Assembly: GCA_965249955.1 (NCBI GenBank)
Contig: OZ252261.1
Coordinates: 2,542,001-2,606,000, forward strand
Source: SB11 sp965249955
GTDB taxonomy: Bacteria > Bacteroidota > Bacteroidia > UBA8524
Reading direction: 5' to 3'
DNA length: 64,000 nucleotides
The notes under the pieces were generated by a model. It was not told the DNA's origin. It ran no database searches and saw only the letters and a program-made list of their open reading frames with translations. Each line of letters opens with the position of its first letter. Within the stretch, counting starts at the first letter, position 1. Positions 26,454-35,930 of this stretch are shown piece after piece. Made by a program: the position numbers and the translations under genes.

Positions 26454-26563
26454 GTGCGGTGGGAACGTCATTCCCTCGAAAGAGGGAATCTGTGCAGGGG
26501 GAAATAAAAGTATATTCTTACGCACAGATTCCCATTTTAAATGGGAATGACCTCCAGCCGCAC
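26454..26563. repeat. 110-base nested palindromic element
   Basis: Arms pair from outside in: GTGCGG/CCGCAC, GTCATTCCC/GGGAATGAC, and GGGAATCTGTGC (26484-26495) with GCACAGATTCCC (26522-26533). Each half can also fold alone: ATTCCCTC-GAAA-GAGGGAAT (26470-26489) and ATTCCCATTT with its complement (26529-26549). It carries no coding frame. It looks like a small non-autonomous mobile or REP-like element between two convergent genes. Confidence 0.7.
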
Positions 26564-26601
26564 TTATTATATAAGAATAGCAGGTTTCTATCTTTTAAAT
26601 A

Positions 26602-27312
26602 TTAATCACAGTCTTTGCCTACTTCGCAGGTATTACCCTCAGCAGTCATTTCAAAAGCAGGTTTAGGGTTAGCTTCGCGCCACTCGCTAAACGATTTTTC
26701 AAGCGTTTCTAAAAAAGCTTGAGAATCTTGTGCTCCCGAAATACCGTATTTTCTATCAAACACAAAAAATGGCACGCCGCGTATACCCAGTTGCATAGCT
26801 TCGGTAATATCGCCGCGCACCTCATCAGCATAGGCATCACTTTCTAAAACTGTTTTTAATGCTCCAGTATCTAATCCAATTTCTTCGCCTAGTTGCAGCA
26901 ACACGGCTTGGTCGTCAGTATTTTTCCCCTCAGTAAAGTAGGCACTAAATAATTTCTCCTCAGCCTCATCTTGTTTACCGTATTGTTTGGCAAAATGGCT
27001 AAAACGATGGGCATTAAAAGAATTGGCCACTATCGCTTTATCAAAATTGTATACAAGTCCTTCTTTCTTTGCCATTTCAGTTACGTAAGCATTCATTTTC
27101 TTTGCCTCGTCAATACTAACACCCTTGTGTACAGCCAAATATTCATTAATATTTTTTGTAGGGTCGGTTATCATATCAGGCGAAAGCTGAAAACTCTTCC
27201 ATTCCAACTCAATGTTATTACTATCTGCAAACTGTGTTAATGCAGTTTCAAATTTCCGTTTACCTATATAACAAAACGGACACATTACATCGCTCCAAAT
27301 TTCAACTTTCAT
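26602..27312 (-). CDS. FrnE/DsbA-like thioredoxin-fold oxidoreductase
   Basis: 236 residues with the DsbA-family CPFC active site (Cys11, Cys14 in SDVMCPFCYIGKRKFE), a helical insertion, the cis-proline loop GIRGVPFFVFD and GAQDSQAFLETL. There is no signal peptide, so it is cytoplasmic, as for FrnE proteins linked to oxidative stress. A second cysteine pair near the C-terminus (NTCEVGKDCD) is a feature of FrnE, where an extra C-X4-C motif was described. It is a single gene. Substrate unknown; the name 2-hydroxychromene-2-carboxylate isomerase sometimes given to relatives is not supported by the CxxC motif. Confidence 0.88.
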   Translation of the reverse strand: MKVEIWSDVMCPFCYIGKRKFETALTQFADSNNIELEWKSFQLSPDMITDPTKNINEYLAVHKGVSIDEAKKMNAYVTEMAKKEGLVYNFDKAIVANSFNAHRFSHFAKQYGKQDEAEEKLFSAYFTEGKNTDDQAVLLQLGEEIGLDTGALKTVLESDAYADEVRGDITEAMQLGIRGVPFFVFDRKYGISGAQDSQAFLETLEKSFSEWREANPKPAFEMTAEGNTCEVGKDCD

Positions 27313-27564
27313 TCTATTGTTTATTTATATTAAGTGTAACAAACCACAGGGGGATATTGCTTTTTTTAAAAGAGATATTTTGATTGCATTATCTAGTTAC
27401 AAAAATACCGCCACAAGCTATATATACTGGTATATATGTAAAAGTATAGTGGTATACAATAGTATAGTTTTAGTAAAATAGACAGCTACAGCCAAAGTGT
27501 ACTGTATGCATATATTTATTTTAAAACAAACACAAGCCTGTTGTACTGTAACCCACCAAAGCCC

Positions 27565-27572
27565 TATTTTTG
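27565..27572 (+). promoter_or_regulatory. -7 promoter element of dgt
   Basis: TATTTTTG fits TAnnTTTG, with a TTG at 27541-27543 (21-base spacer). The ATG at 27577 follows after 4 bases. The rest of 27313-27564 is AT-rich and shows no gene. Confidence 0.5.
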
Positions 27573-27576
27573 CGCA

Positions 27577-28929
27577 ATGGCAATGCAATGGGATACTCTT
27601 TTATCAGCACGAAGGCTGCACGTGGACAATGCACAGGCAACCGACGACCAAAGCTATGCCCGCAGCGAGTTTCAGCGTGATTATGACCGAATAATATTTT
27701 CATCACCCTTTCGTCGCCTGCAAAACAAAACACAAGTATTTCCATTACCGGGCAGCGTATTTGTACACAACCGCCTTACACATAGCCTTGAGGTAGCCAG
27801 TGTTGGCCGTTCGTTGGGCAATATTATTTCAAACAGACTTATACAGGCCAAAGAAGCAGAGGGCGAAAAAGTACAAGGTATTGGTAGCATAGTATCAGCC
27901 GCTTGCTTGGCGCACGATATGGGTAATCCTTCGTTTGGTCATTCAGGCGAAAAAGCTATATCGCGTTATTTTACCGATGGTGAGGGAAGACAGTATCAAA
28001 ACCAAATGGCTGCCAACCAGTGGGGCGATCTTACTAATTTTGAGGGAAATGCTAATGCCTTTCGTATACTAACCCATAGGTTTCAAGGCAAAGGAGCAAG
28101 TGGTTTTGCGCTTACTTATTCCACCCTTGCATCAATAGTAAAATACCCGTGCGAAAGTATTGTGGGGGGCAATAAAGCCAAAGTACACACTAAAAAATAC
28201 GGTTTTTTTGATAGCGAAAAAGATACCTACCGAAGCATAGCACAGCAATTAGGTATTATAGAGGAATTGCAAAACCCTATGATATACGTGCGCTACCCGT
28301 TGGTATATTTGGTAGAGGCCGCCGATGATATTTGCTATAATATTATTGATTTAGAAGATGCGCACCGGCTAGGCATACTATCAAACGAAAAGGTAAAAAA
28401 CCTGTTAATGCCGCTTTTTGCAGGTGAAGAAAAAACTAAAATCGAGGAAAACCTTGCAGGCATTGAAGATGAAAACGACCAAATAGCCTACTTGCGTGCC
28501 AAAGGTATACATCAACTAATAATGGCTTGCACCGAAGTATTTTGGCAAAACAGGCAAGCTATACTAAACGGCACATACAATAATAGCCTAAGCGATGATA
28601 TGCCCGAACCATATCTATCAGCGTTGCAGGCCATACAAGAAATATCATGGAAAAAGATATACAACTATCAAACAGTAGTAGAAATTGAAGTAGCCGGTTA
28701 TCAAATTATTGGCGGATTGTTGGAAGAGTTTGTGCCTGCTGTGGTGCAAAACAAATCACATTACCACAAAAAACTGCTAGCCCTTATGCCTCGTCAGTTT
28801 CATACAAATAGCCCCGAAGTGTATTATAAAATACAATCGGTAGTTGATTTTATTTCGGGTATGACTGATTTATATGCTATTGAGATGTACCGTAAAATAA
28901 AAGGTATTTCAATACCCAGCATAAAATAA
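27577..28929 (+). CDS. dgt: Deoxyguanosinetriphosphate triphosphohydrolase
   Basis: 450 residues from MAMQWDTLLSARRLH (a second ATG 6 bases later is possible). HD-domain motifs are present: RNQ-type loop FRRLQNKTQVFPL, the metal His in VHNRLTHSLEVASVGR, the HD pair in CLAHDMGNPSFGHSGE, and the distal Asp in YLVEAADDICYNIIDLEDA. It hydrolyses dGTP, or other dNTPs in related enzymes, to the nucleoside and tripolyphosphate, controlling dNTP pools and sometimes resisting phage. The length fits the long, Dgt-type subfamily. It is a single gene with no defence genes nearby. Confidence 0.94.
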   Translation: MAMQWDTLLSARRLHVDNAQATDDQSYARSEFQRDYDRIIFSSPFRRLQNKTQVFPLPGSVFVHNRLTHSLEVASVGRSLGNIISNRLIQAKEAEGEKVQGIGSIVSAACLAHDMGNPSFGHSGEKAISRYFTDGEGRQYQNQMAANQWGDLTNFEGNANAFRILTHRFQGKGASGFALTYSTLASIVKYPCESIVGGNKAKVHTKKYGFFDSEKDTYRSIAQQLGIIEELQNPMIYVRYPLVYLVEAADDICYNIIDLEDAHRLGILSNEKVKNLLMPLFAGEEKTKIEENLAGIEDENDQIAYLRAKGIHQLIMACTEVFWQNRQAILNGTYNNSLSDDMPEPYLSALQAIQEISWKKIYNYQTVVEIEVAGYQIIGGLLEEFVPAVVQNKSHYHKKLLALMPRQFHTNSPEVYYKIQSVVDFISGMTDLYAIEMYRKIKGISIPSIK

Positions 28930-29016
28930 GTGTGTTAAATTATTGCAAATCATACCAAAATAATTTTACTTTCCGTTAACTTAGTAGTATTCATAAGCGT
29001 CAACACAATAATCAAA

Positions 29017-30408
29017 GTGAATTTTAAAAGGCTTTTACATTTATCTACCCTTTTTATGGCAGTATGCCTTGCCAATACTGTGTTTGCGCAAGAATTAAAG
29101 TTTGATTATAACCTGCTGGATAATCCTACAACCGATAAACGCAAGTTTGAAAGCTATTTTAAAACGCTTGAAACTAAGCAGGTAAAGCCTCGTTCTCAAA
29201 AAAATGCAGTGGCTTTAGAAAACGGCTATGCCCAGTACAAGATTAAAAATCCTGAGGCTTGGACTAAACTAAAAGATAAAAACAAAGCCACACAAATAGA
29301 AGTGGTGTATACCAAATATCCCAAAGACCTTCAGTTTTGGTTAACACCTTACCACGATTTGTTGGCCAATCGCTTGAAAGCACTTTTTGAGGTTGACCCT
29401 GACCTGAACGATGTTAGCATTAAATTTATAATGGTGCTGCAAACCGAATGCGAAACCGATGAGCAGGCACGTAAAATGTGGCATGGGGTACTGATACGCT
29501 ATCGCCCAATGACAAAAAAGGAATTGGAAGAAAAAGCTGCCGAAAGTGAAGATGGCGATAAAGAAGCCGTACCGGGTATGCCCAGTGGCTTTAGTACTGT
29601 AAAACGGTTTATAAAAAGCGTTGGCGGTATGTACGATTCAGTTATATATAAAGTACTGGATAGAAATACTCAATGGAAAGATTTGCTTTTGGTTAGCGAT
29701 TGGACGGGAAGCAACTACCAGTATGCTGCCCAAGGCATATACTGGCACATGCTTAATATGGATAGAAGTGGTATTAAGTACTTTTCTTTTTTTAATGATG
29801 GAGATGATAAAGGTGAATTTGATAAAAAAGTAGGAGAAACAGGCGGTTTGTATTTTGCTCCTGCTAGCAACACTCGCAAGGTAGTTACCACCTTTAAAAC
29901 CAGTATGCGCAAAGGTTTGGGAGGTGAAATACCCGAAAATGATGTGGAAGCCATTGTGAAATCACTTGAGCAATATCCTGATGCGGAAACAGTTGTGTTG
30001 GTAGCTGATAACAGCCCATTTCGCGATTTTGAGTTGATAGAAAAAATTAAAGTACCCGTGCATGTAATACTGCAAGGTGCAGAATGGGGCATAAACCCAC
30101 AATATATAAATATAGCCTACCTAACAGGAGGTTCGTTGCACACCCTTAAAAAAGATTATACTTCTGATTTTTTTGCCAAAGGAGATTCAATTATTACCAT
30201 AGAAGGTTACAAATTCTCGTTAAATACTACTCATAATTTATACCAGTGTAGTAACCGCCGCATTTGTGAAGATTTAGAAGCCATTATCAACCAAAAGGAA
30301 GCCGAAATACTTGCCGAATTAAAAACCAAACCGGGTTATAGGGGTATGCACAAGGATAAAAAAACCAGTGGCTTTAATAAGTTTTTTAATTGGCTATTTG
30401 GGGGTTAA
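29017..30408 (+). CDS. Secreted protein with von Willebrand A-like region, unknown function
   Basis: 463 residues starting at a GTG; a signal peptide (NFKRLLHLSTLFMAVCLANT, cleaved near VFA-QE) is clear. The central part has a vWA-like order: a hydrophobic strand ending in an Asp-x-Thr-x-Ser-like site (DLLLVSDWTGSNYQYAAQ), a later strand with DGDDKGE, and VVLVADNSPFRDFELI. A helical N-terminal part (DPDLNDVSIKFIMVLQTECE) has no match I know. The C-terminus is basic. A vWA domain would suggest metal-dependent binding to a partner protein. It is a single gene; no operon partner. The domain call is inference. Confidence 0.6.
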   Translation: MNFKRLLHLSTLFMAVCLANTVFAQELKFDYNLLDNPTTDKRKFESYFKTLETKQVKPRSQKNAVALENGYAQYKIKNPEAWTKLKDKNKATQIEVVYTKYPKDLQFWLTPYHDLLANRLKALFEVDPDLNDVSIKFIMVLQTECETDEQARKMWHGVLIRYRPMTKKELEEKAAESEDGDKEAVPGMPSGFSTVKRFIKSVGGMYDSVIYKVLDRNTQWKDLLLVSDWTGSNYQYAAQGIYWHMLNMDRSGIKYFSFFNDGDDKGEFDKKVGETGGLYFAPASNTRKVVTTFKTSMRKGLGGEIPENDVEAIVKSLEQYPDAETVVLVADNSPFRDFELIEKIKVPVHVILQGAEWGINPQYINIAYLTGGSLHTLKKDYTSDFFAKGDSIITIEGYKFSLNTTHNLYQCSNRRICEDLEAIINQKEAEILAELKTKPGYRGMHKDKKTSGFNKFFNWLFGG

Positions 30409-30515
30409 AACACCTAATTTCACAGTAAATTCACTGTTTTATAATACAATAACTTTGTTGTTTCAAGTATTTTGACCAATTTTGAATTGGTATTTTTTTA
30501 CTGGAAAACACTATT

Positions 30516-31370
30516 ATGAAAAAATCTATATTTACTTTATCGGCCATTGCCGTTGGGTTTGCACTTGTTTCAACATCTGCGTGCACCAAACTCGAAAATG
30601 AAGTTGCAAATACAACAACAACTGCCGAAGATATTACCCGCACAGAAACCTACTTGGCTTCTGTTTTTAATATTACCCAAGATGTAGCCTCTTCAGACGC
30701 TCGTTTAAACAAAACAGGCAGTACATTATTACCTTCAGGTGCTAAAATAGAGTTTACTGATTCTTTATTTACTGATGGTGATGGAGTAGATTACTCTGTT
30801 GATTTTGGACCATTACCGGGTTTACTTTGTCTTGATGGTGTAACTCGTGCAGGCCGTATCGATGTTTCTCAATCAGATCGTTACAGAGAAATAAATGCAG
30901 TTACTACAGTAAACATTTCTGAGACTAATGGTTTTCATGTAAGTACTACTGGCGGTATGACTAAAGTATCGGGCAAAGCAACTCTAACACGCTTGGCTCA
31001 AAACAAAATCAATTTAAAAATACAAAACGGTAAAGCCGAAAATACTACCGATGGTACTGTTTCTTTCAACTCAAACAAAGATATTGTTCACGAAGAGTTA
31101 GGTGCAGATGGTATTGCCGATGATGTTTTTAAAGCATTTGGTAGTGGCGATGGTGTAAATACTAAAGGTAAAAACTTTACTTGGAATACTACTGATAGTG
31201 TGGTTAAAATTGAAAAACCTAACTGTAGCTTTCCTATCTCAGGTGTTATTGAGTTAACCACCGAAGGAAGCACTTACAAGATTGATTTTGAACCCGACGG
31301 AAGCTCGTGCGATAAAAAAGTAGTGTTTACTTTGCCAAACGGAACCAAAATACCTAAAACGTTTAACTAA
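30516..31370 (+). CDS. Beta-rich lipoprotein of unknown function
   Basis: 284 residues with lipobox SAC at about Cys23, in VSTSACTKLENEVANTTTTA. The mature part is almost wholly strands and turns, rich in Asp, Gly, Thr and Ser, with LLCLDGVTRAGRIDVSQSDR, SGKATLTR and paired late cysteines (KPNCSFPISG and SSCDKK). It resembles surface or periplasmic lipoproteins of Bacteroidota, but I recognise no family. A TAACTTTG box lies in the upstream gap. The gene ends at a hairpin terminator. Its strong, G/C-ending-poor but even codon use suggests good expression; this is an impression by eye. Confidence 0.65.
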   Translation: MKKSIFTLSAIAVGFALVSTSACTKLENEVANTTTTAEDITRTETYLASVFNITQDVASSDARLNKTGSTLLPSGAKIEFTDSLFTDGDGVDYSVDFGPLPGLLCLDGVTRAGRIDVSQSDRYREINAVTTVNISETNGFHVSTTGGMTKVSGKATLTRLAQNKINLKIQNGKAENTTDGTVSFNSNKDIVHEELGADGIADDVFKAFGSGDGVNTKGKNFTWNTTDSVVKIEKPNCSFPISGVIELTTEGSTYKIDFEPDGSSCDKKVVFTLPNGTKIPKTFN

Positions 31371-31391
31371 TAGTTTAACTCTTATATTTAT

Positions 31392-31433
31392 AATGCACTT
31401 TAGGGTTTATCCTTAAAGTGCATTTTTATTTTA
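31392..31433. terminator. Terminator after the lipoprotein gene
   Basis: AATGCACTTTA (31392-31402) pairs with TAAAGTGCATT (31414-31424), followed by TTTTATTTTA. It lies in front of lpxK and separates the two transcripts. Confidence 0.85.
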
Positions 31434-31445
31434 GCGCATTTGGTG

Positions 31446-31453
31446 CAACTTTG
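31446..31453 (+). promoter_or_regulatory. -7 promoter element of lpxK
   Basis: CAACTTTG, one mismatch from TAnnTTTG, directly after the terminator tail; the probable TTG start of lpxK lies 6 bases downstream. Confidence 0.45.
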
Positions 31454-31459
31454 CAGATA

Positions 31460-32545
31460 TTGGAAACTGCAAACACACTTCGTAAATTAACACTCCCATT
31501 TTCATGGTTATATGGCGGCTTTATGTCGCTTCGCAATTGGTTTTTTGATAAAAAGTTAACCCGTTCGTTCAAATTCGATTTTCCTGTTATTTGTGTGGGC
31601 AACCTAAGTACGGGAGGCACGGGAAAAACCCCCCATATCGAGTTTATTATTAGCTTGTTGCAAAGCAACTACAAACTAGGTGTAGTGAGTAGGGGCTATG
31701 GGCGTAAAACCATTGGCTTTTTTATGGTTGATGAAGATAGCCAAGCCACTGATGTTGGCGATGAGCCTTTGCAAATTAAACAAAATAACCCACAAACGGC
31801 TGTAGCTGTAGGCGAGCAACGTATTATAGCCATACCTACGCTAATAAATGAAGCACCCCATACACAAGTAGTATTGCTTGATGATGCCTACCAACACCGT
31901 TATGTGCAGGCAGGTATGTATATTTTGCTAAGTGATTACAGCAAAATGTTTTATGATGATATGGTATTGCCTGCGGGAAATTTGCGCGAGTTTAAAAGCG
32001 GGTATAAACGTGCTGATATTATTATAGTAACCAAGTGCCCTATAAATTTGGGAGCGCAAGAAAAACAAGCTATCACTAAAAGAATAAACCCGCTTGCCCA
32101 TCAGCAAGTATTGTTTAGCTATTTACAATACGGGCAACCTTATGCTTTAGCCGATAAACAACCTTTAGCAGATGGCCTGAGGAAAAAAGATGTGCTATTT
32201 TTTGCAGGTATAGCCAACGCAAAGCCTATTAATGAGTATCTAACAGAAAATGCTAATAGTTTTGAGTTGGTGAAACTGCCCGACCATGTGGATTATACCA
32301 CTTCAGTTTTAGATAGCATTAAAAAAACATTTGAAACATTAAAAGGTACTAATAAAATATTGCTTACCACGCAAAAAGATGCTGTTAAGCTGGCGCAAAC
32401 CGAGCTAAAAGAAACCTTAGCACAGTGGCCAATATATGTTTTACCTTTAGAAATTGATATGCAGGAAAATGATAAGCAACATTTTGTAAGCCATATTGAA
32501 ACTTATATACAAAAAGAGTTGTCTATTACTACAGATACTAAATAA
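31460..32545 (+). CDS. lpxK: Tetraacyldisaccharide 4'-kinase
   Basis: LpxK phosphorylates the 4' position of the lipid A disaccharide at the inner membrane. The protein shows the N-terminal amphipathic start (LPFSWLYGGFMSLRNWFFD), the P-loop GNLSTGGTGKT, SRGYGRKTIGF, DEPLQIKQ, LDDAYQHRYV with the second nucleotide-binding site, and LPAGNLREF. From the TTG at 31460 it has 361 residues, a normal length. The frame stays open to a GTG at 31418, but that start would lie within the terminator stem of the previous gene, so the TTG six bases after the promoter box is chosen. The next gene starts immediately after its stop. Confidence 0.93.
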   Translation: METANTLRKLTLPFSWLYGGFMSLRNWFFDKKLTRSFKFDFPVICVGNLSTGGTGKTPHIEFIISLLQSNYKLGVVSRGYGRKTIGFFMVDEDSQATDVGDEPLQIKQNNPQTAVAVGEQRIIAIPTLINEAPHTQVVLLDDAYQHRYVQAGMYILLSDYSKMFYDDMVLPAGNLREFKSGYKRADIIIVTKCPINLGAQEKQAITKRINPLAHQQVLFSYLQYGQPYALADKQPLADGLRKKDVLFFAGIANAKPINEYLTENANSFELVKLPDHVDYTTSVLDSIKKTFETLKGTNKILLTTQKDAVKLAQTELKETLAQWPIYVLPLEIDMQENDKQHFVSHIETYIQKELSITTDTK

Positions 32546-33946
32546 ATGAAACTTCGTTACCAACTTCTATTACTTGTAGTAGGCTTTGCATTTATAGCCA
32601 AAGCACAACACAATAGGTACAATATGATACAACTTTCGCATTGGGATGATGATAGCATCACCTCATTGGGAATACAAAGTTTTAATGCTTGCTGGGGCTG
32701 GTACGATAGCATAAAAAAACGAGAGTACGCCATAGTGGGTACGGTAGACAGTACTTACTTTTTTGATGTTACCAATCCGTTTAAACGCCCAATAAAATGT
32801 GATGCCGAAGCGGGTAGGGGCAAGTATTCAATTTGGCGCGATTACGATACTTACGATCATTATTGCTATGCTGTGCAAGATGCCGGTATAGGAGCATTGC
32901 AAATTTTTGATTTACAATATTTACCTGATTCTGTTCATAAAGTATACGATAGTGATTCATTATTGTACCGTACACATACTATATATATATCGGGTGATAA
33001 GTTGTATTGCAATACCGTAACTACCAATTTTGGTACACGTAGGGCTATGCAAATACTATCGCTTGAAAACCCTGAAAAACCAAAGCTAGTAGGCGTATTA
33101 ACCCCACCTATTTTTGGGGGATCACCTGCCTTCAATTTCTGTCATGATACCCATGTACGAGGCGATACAGCCTATTGCTCGGGTGAAACAGGCGGTTTAT
33201 TTATATACGATGTTAGTCAGCCTGCCAATGCACGTTTTTTAACCAGTATTACTGATTATCCTGATAAGGGATATAACCATAGTTCTTGGCTAAGTGCTGA
33301 TGGTAAATACATTTATTTTGTTGATGAAAATTTGGGCTTGGGTATAAAAGCCTACGATATATCAAACTTTAAAAATATTGAGTTTCAAAGTGTTTTTCGT
33401 TCTCATGTGGGGGCAGTCCCTCACAATCCATACATAAAAGATCATTTTCTATACGTTTCATACTACGAGGATGGGGTTTACGTATTTGATATTCGCTACC
33501 CGAAGAATCCTGTAATAGCAGCGTATTACGATACTTACCCCCAAAATGCCGAAGGAGAGTATAGAGGGTTTTATGGTTGTTGGTCGGTATATCCTTTTTT
33601 ACCCTCAGGCATTATCTTGGCTAGCGACCAAACCAACGGTTTGTTTGTTTTAAAGGCTGATAACGATGTATCGGTACAAGAAGTGGGTGTACAAGATTTT
33701 AAAGTATACCCCAATCCGCTAAGTGGCGATAAACTAAACATCAGTATTTTCAATCAAAATGAAAAAGAAGTTAGCCTGCGAATTACCAATACCATTGGGG
33801 TAGAAGTGTATAATGCCACCCATTCGGTTGATAATGGTATTAATGCTATTGAGGTACAATTACCCGATAACTTAAAGCAAGGCATATATTTTGTAACAAT
33901 TACGGGCAGAATTAGCAATATTTGCAAAAAAGTACTGAAACCGTAA
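32546..33946 (+). CDS. Choice-of-anchor B family secreted protein with type IX (A) sorting domain
   Basis: 466 residues. A signal peptide (1-20, ending AKA) is followed by repeated LVIVD-like beta-propeller blades (YAIVGTVDSTYFFDVTNPFK, GALQIFDLQYLPDS, AYCSGETGGLFIYDVSQPAN, YVSYYEDGVYVFDIRYPKNP). The last 75 residues form a type IX secretion sorting domain of A type: FKVYPNPLSGDKLNI, then LKQGIYFVTITG and a basic end KKVLKP. It should be exported across the outer membrane and anchored or released. It abuts lpxK with no gap and probably shares its transcript, without an obvious functional link. Confidence 0.88.
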   Translation: MKLRYQLLLLVVGFAFIAKAQHNRYNMIQLSHWDDDSITSLGIQSFNACWGWYDSIKKREYAIVGTVDSTYFFDVTNPFKRPIKCDAEAGRGKYSIWRDYDTYDHYCYAVQDAGIGALQIFDLQYLPDSVHKVYDSDSLLYRTHTIYISGDKLYCNTVTTNFGTRRAMQILSLENPEKPKLVGVLTPPIFGGSPAFNFCHDTHVRGDTAYCSGETGGLFIYDVSQPANARFLTSITDYPDKGYNHSSWLSADGKYIYFVDENLGLGIKAYDISNFKNIEFQSVFRSHVGAVPHNPYIKDHFLYVSYYEDGVYVFDIRYPKNPVIAAYYDTYPQNAEGEYRGFYGCWSVYPFLPSGIILASDQTNGLFVLKADNDVSVQEVGVQDFKVYPNPLSGDKLNISIFNQNEKEVSLRITNTIGVEVYNATHSVDNGINAIEVQLPDNLKQGIYFVTITGRISNICKKVLKP

Positions 33947-33955
33947 GAGTTATTA

Positions 33956-35911
33956 ATGCAAACACACCCGTTACACTTATTTAAATATCTGCTTTTGTTT
34001 GCCGTGATGCTTTTAGGGTGGGGAGCGAAAGCGCAACTTACAGAAAAGTACTCCACTATAAATTGGCTGCAAAAAAGCAGCTTATTCTCGGCTATTGATA
34101 GCCTTAGCAATCCTGATACAGTTCCCGATAGATTTCAGATATACAACCCACTATACCGCAATCAAGTTGCTTTTTTAGATCAAGGTGTTATTGGTTCAGC
34201 ATCACAGGGATTAATTTTTAGTGGCGAACGCGAAAGCGGTTTAGATGTAGGGGTAAACCAAGCCTTTGCACCTTATATGTTTTTACCTCAAAATATGCGC
34301 ATGTATAAAGTACGTAGGGCATATACCGATTTGTTTTACTCGCAGGGTGCACCGGAGTTTATTAATCTAAAAGCACTTCATACCCAAAATATTAAACCCA
34401 ATTGGAACATCGGTATTGATTATAACCGTACCAAAAATGATGGTGTGCAGCTTAGGCAAGCAACAAGTGTATACAATACTCGCTTATTTAGTTGGTACCA
34501 TAGCCCTGATGAAAGATACCACCTTATAGTAAGTGCTACATGGAATAGAATACGCAACGAAGAAAACGGTGGTTTGGTTAGCGATTCTGTTTTTGAGGCA
34601 AATACAGGCATTAGTCAAGGTGATGTGCGTTTGGGAGATAATACCGATGCTGCCCGCAACTACATTAAAACAAACGATTACCGCATTACAAATATGTGGC
34701 GTTTGGGGGCTAAACGCCAACTTAAGTATTACCTACCCGAAGCAGGTATATGGGAGCTAGACACTAACCAAACGCTAGTGCCCAATTTTGTTATCTCACA
34801 CGAGTTTGCTTACAACAGTAGTCGCTATTTGTATAGGGATGAAAGTGTGGATACCAGTGCAGGAGCTTTTTATCCGTATACGTTGTTTGATGATGAAAAA
34901 ACATTCGACTCGATACAACACAATATAGTAAGTAATGCTATAACCATAAGCACTGCGCCATTTATGCACTACTTGCGTGATAGTATTCCTGTAAAACGTT
35001 TGTTTATGTTTAGTGCAACGGCGGGTTACGAGTTTCATACGCTGGCATGGCAAACACAAACCAATGCACAGTACAACAATACCTATGTGGGGGGAAGCGT
35101 AAGCACAAACCCTTACTTGCAATATCCTATTGCTTTTAGTGCTGAGGGTAAATTTTGGCTAACGGGTTATAACCAAGCCGACTATAAGGTGAAGGGAAAA
35201 CTAGAAATTGGTATGGGCAATATAGCTGTTGAAGGGGGTGCACTTTTTCAGGCCTACGAGCCACAAATCACACAGTTTTTCTTTTTGGGCAACCACAATT
35301 TTTGGGAAAATAGTTTTGATAAAACCTTTGTCAACTCTATTTCGGTAGGTTTAAAAACAAAACGACTAAAGCACAATTATAAGCTAACCCTAAACCAACA
35401 GTTGATAAACAACTATATCTATTTTGATAGCAGTTTGGTGGCAAGGCAAGAAGCAAAAGCTATTAGTATTACATCACTAACGTTTAAAAAGCGGTTTAAC
35501 ATTGGCAAGTTTTACTTTGATAACAATATAACTGCCCAAATAAGCAGCAATACAGATATAATACGTATACCCAAACTAACCACTTGGAATTCGCTATACT
35601 TCCAAAGTTACTTGTCTAAAAATAAAGCCTTGTATGCCCAAATTGGTATAGATTTTTTCTATTACTCAGAAATAACAGCTAATACATACGATCCTGAAAC
35701 ACGCCAGTTTTATTTGCAAAATAGGGTGAGTATAGGTAACTACCCTTTATTTGATGCTTTTATTAATGGTCATGTGCGCCAATTTTCTTTTTACCTAAAA
35801 ATGGAACACGTATCGGAAGGTTTTTTTGGTCGCAGATACTATACTTCTCCCCACAACCCAATGAATGGCAGGGTATTTAGATTAGGTATTGCGTGGAAGT
35901 TTTTTGATTAA
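33956..35911 (+). CDS. Putative outer-membrane porin (Porin_10-like)
   Basis: 651 residues. A signal peptide (residues about 1-26, ending GAKA) leads into a barrel made of many amphipathic strands with turns, for example WNIGIDYNRTKNDGVQLRQ, YHLIVSATWNRIRNEENGG, FSFYLKMEHVSEGFFGRRYY, and an end in VFRLGIAWKFFD with the terminal aromatic typical of outer-membrane barrels. The early segment FQIYNPLYRNQVAFLDQGVIG is characteristic of this Bacteroidota porin family. Ligand unknown. It is the third gene after lpxK, 9 bases behind the preceding stop. Confidence 0.8.
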   Translation: MQTHPLHLFKYLLLFAVMLLGWGAKAQLTEKYSTINWLQKSSLFSAIDSLSNPDTVPDRFQIYNPLYRNQVAFLDQGVIGSASQGLIFSGERESGLDVGVNQAFAPYMFLPQNMRMYKVRRAYTDLFYSQGAPEFINLKALHTQNIKPNWNIGIDYNRTKNDGVQLRQATSVYNTRLFSWYHSPDERYHLIVSATWNRIRNEENGGLVSDSVFEANTGISQGDVRLGDNTDAARNYIKTNDYRITNMWRLGAKRQLKYYLPEAGIWELDTNQTLVPNFVISHEFAYNSSRYLYRDESVDTSAGAFYPYTLFDDEKTFDSIQHNIVSNAITISTAPFMHYLRDSIPVKRLFMFSATAGYEFHTLAWQTQTNAQYNNTYVGGSVSTNPYLQYPIAFSAEGKFWLTGYNQADYKVKGKLEIGMGNIAVEGGALFQAYEPQITQFFFLGNHNFWENSFDKTFVNSISVGLKTKRLKHNYKLTLNQQLINNYIYFDSSLVARQEAKAISITSLTFKKRFNIGKFYFDNNITAQISSNTDIIRIPKLTTWNSLYFQSYLSKNKALYAQIGIDFFYYSEITANTYDPETRQFYLQNRVSIGNYPLFDAFINGHVRQFSFYLKMEHVSEGFFGRRYYTSPHNPMNGRVFRLGIAWKFFD

Positions 35912-35930
35912 TCTTTTTTCAAGAAGTAGT

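Noticed and set aside
27350..27500. AT-rich near-repeats of TATAGT/GGTATA type before dgt
   Set aside because: Short and irregular; explained by base composition, not by a direct-repeat array.
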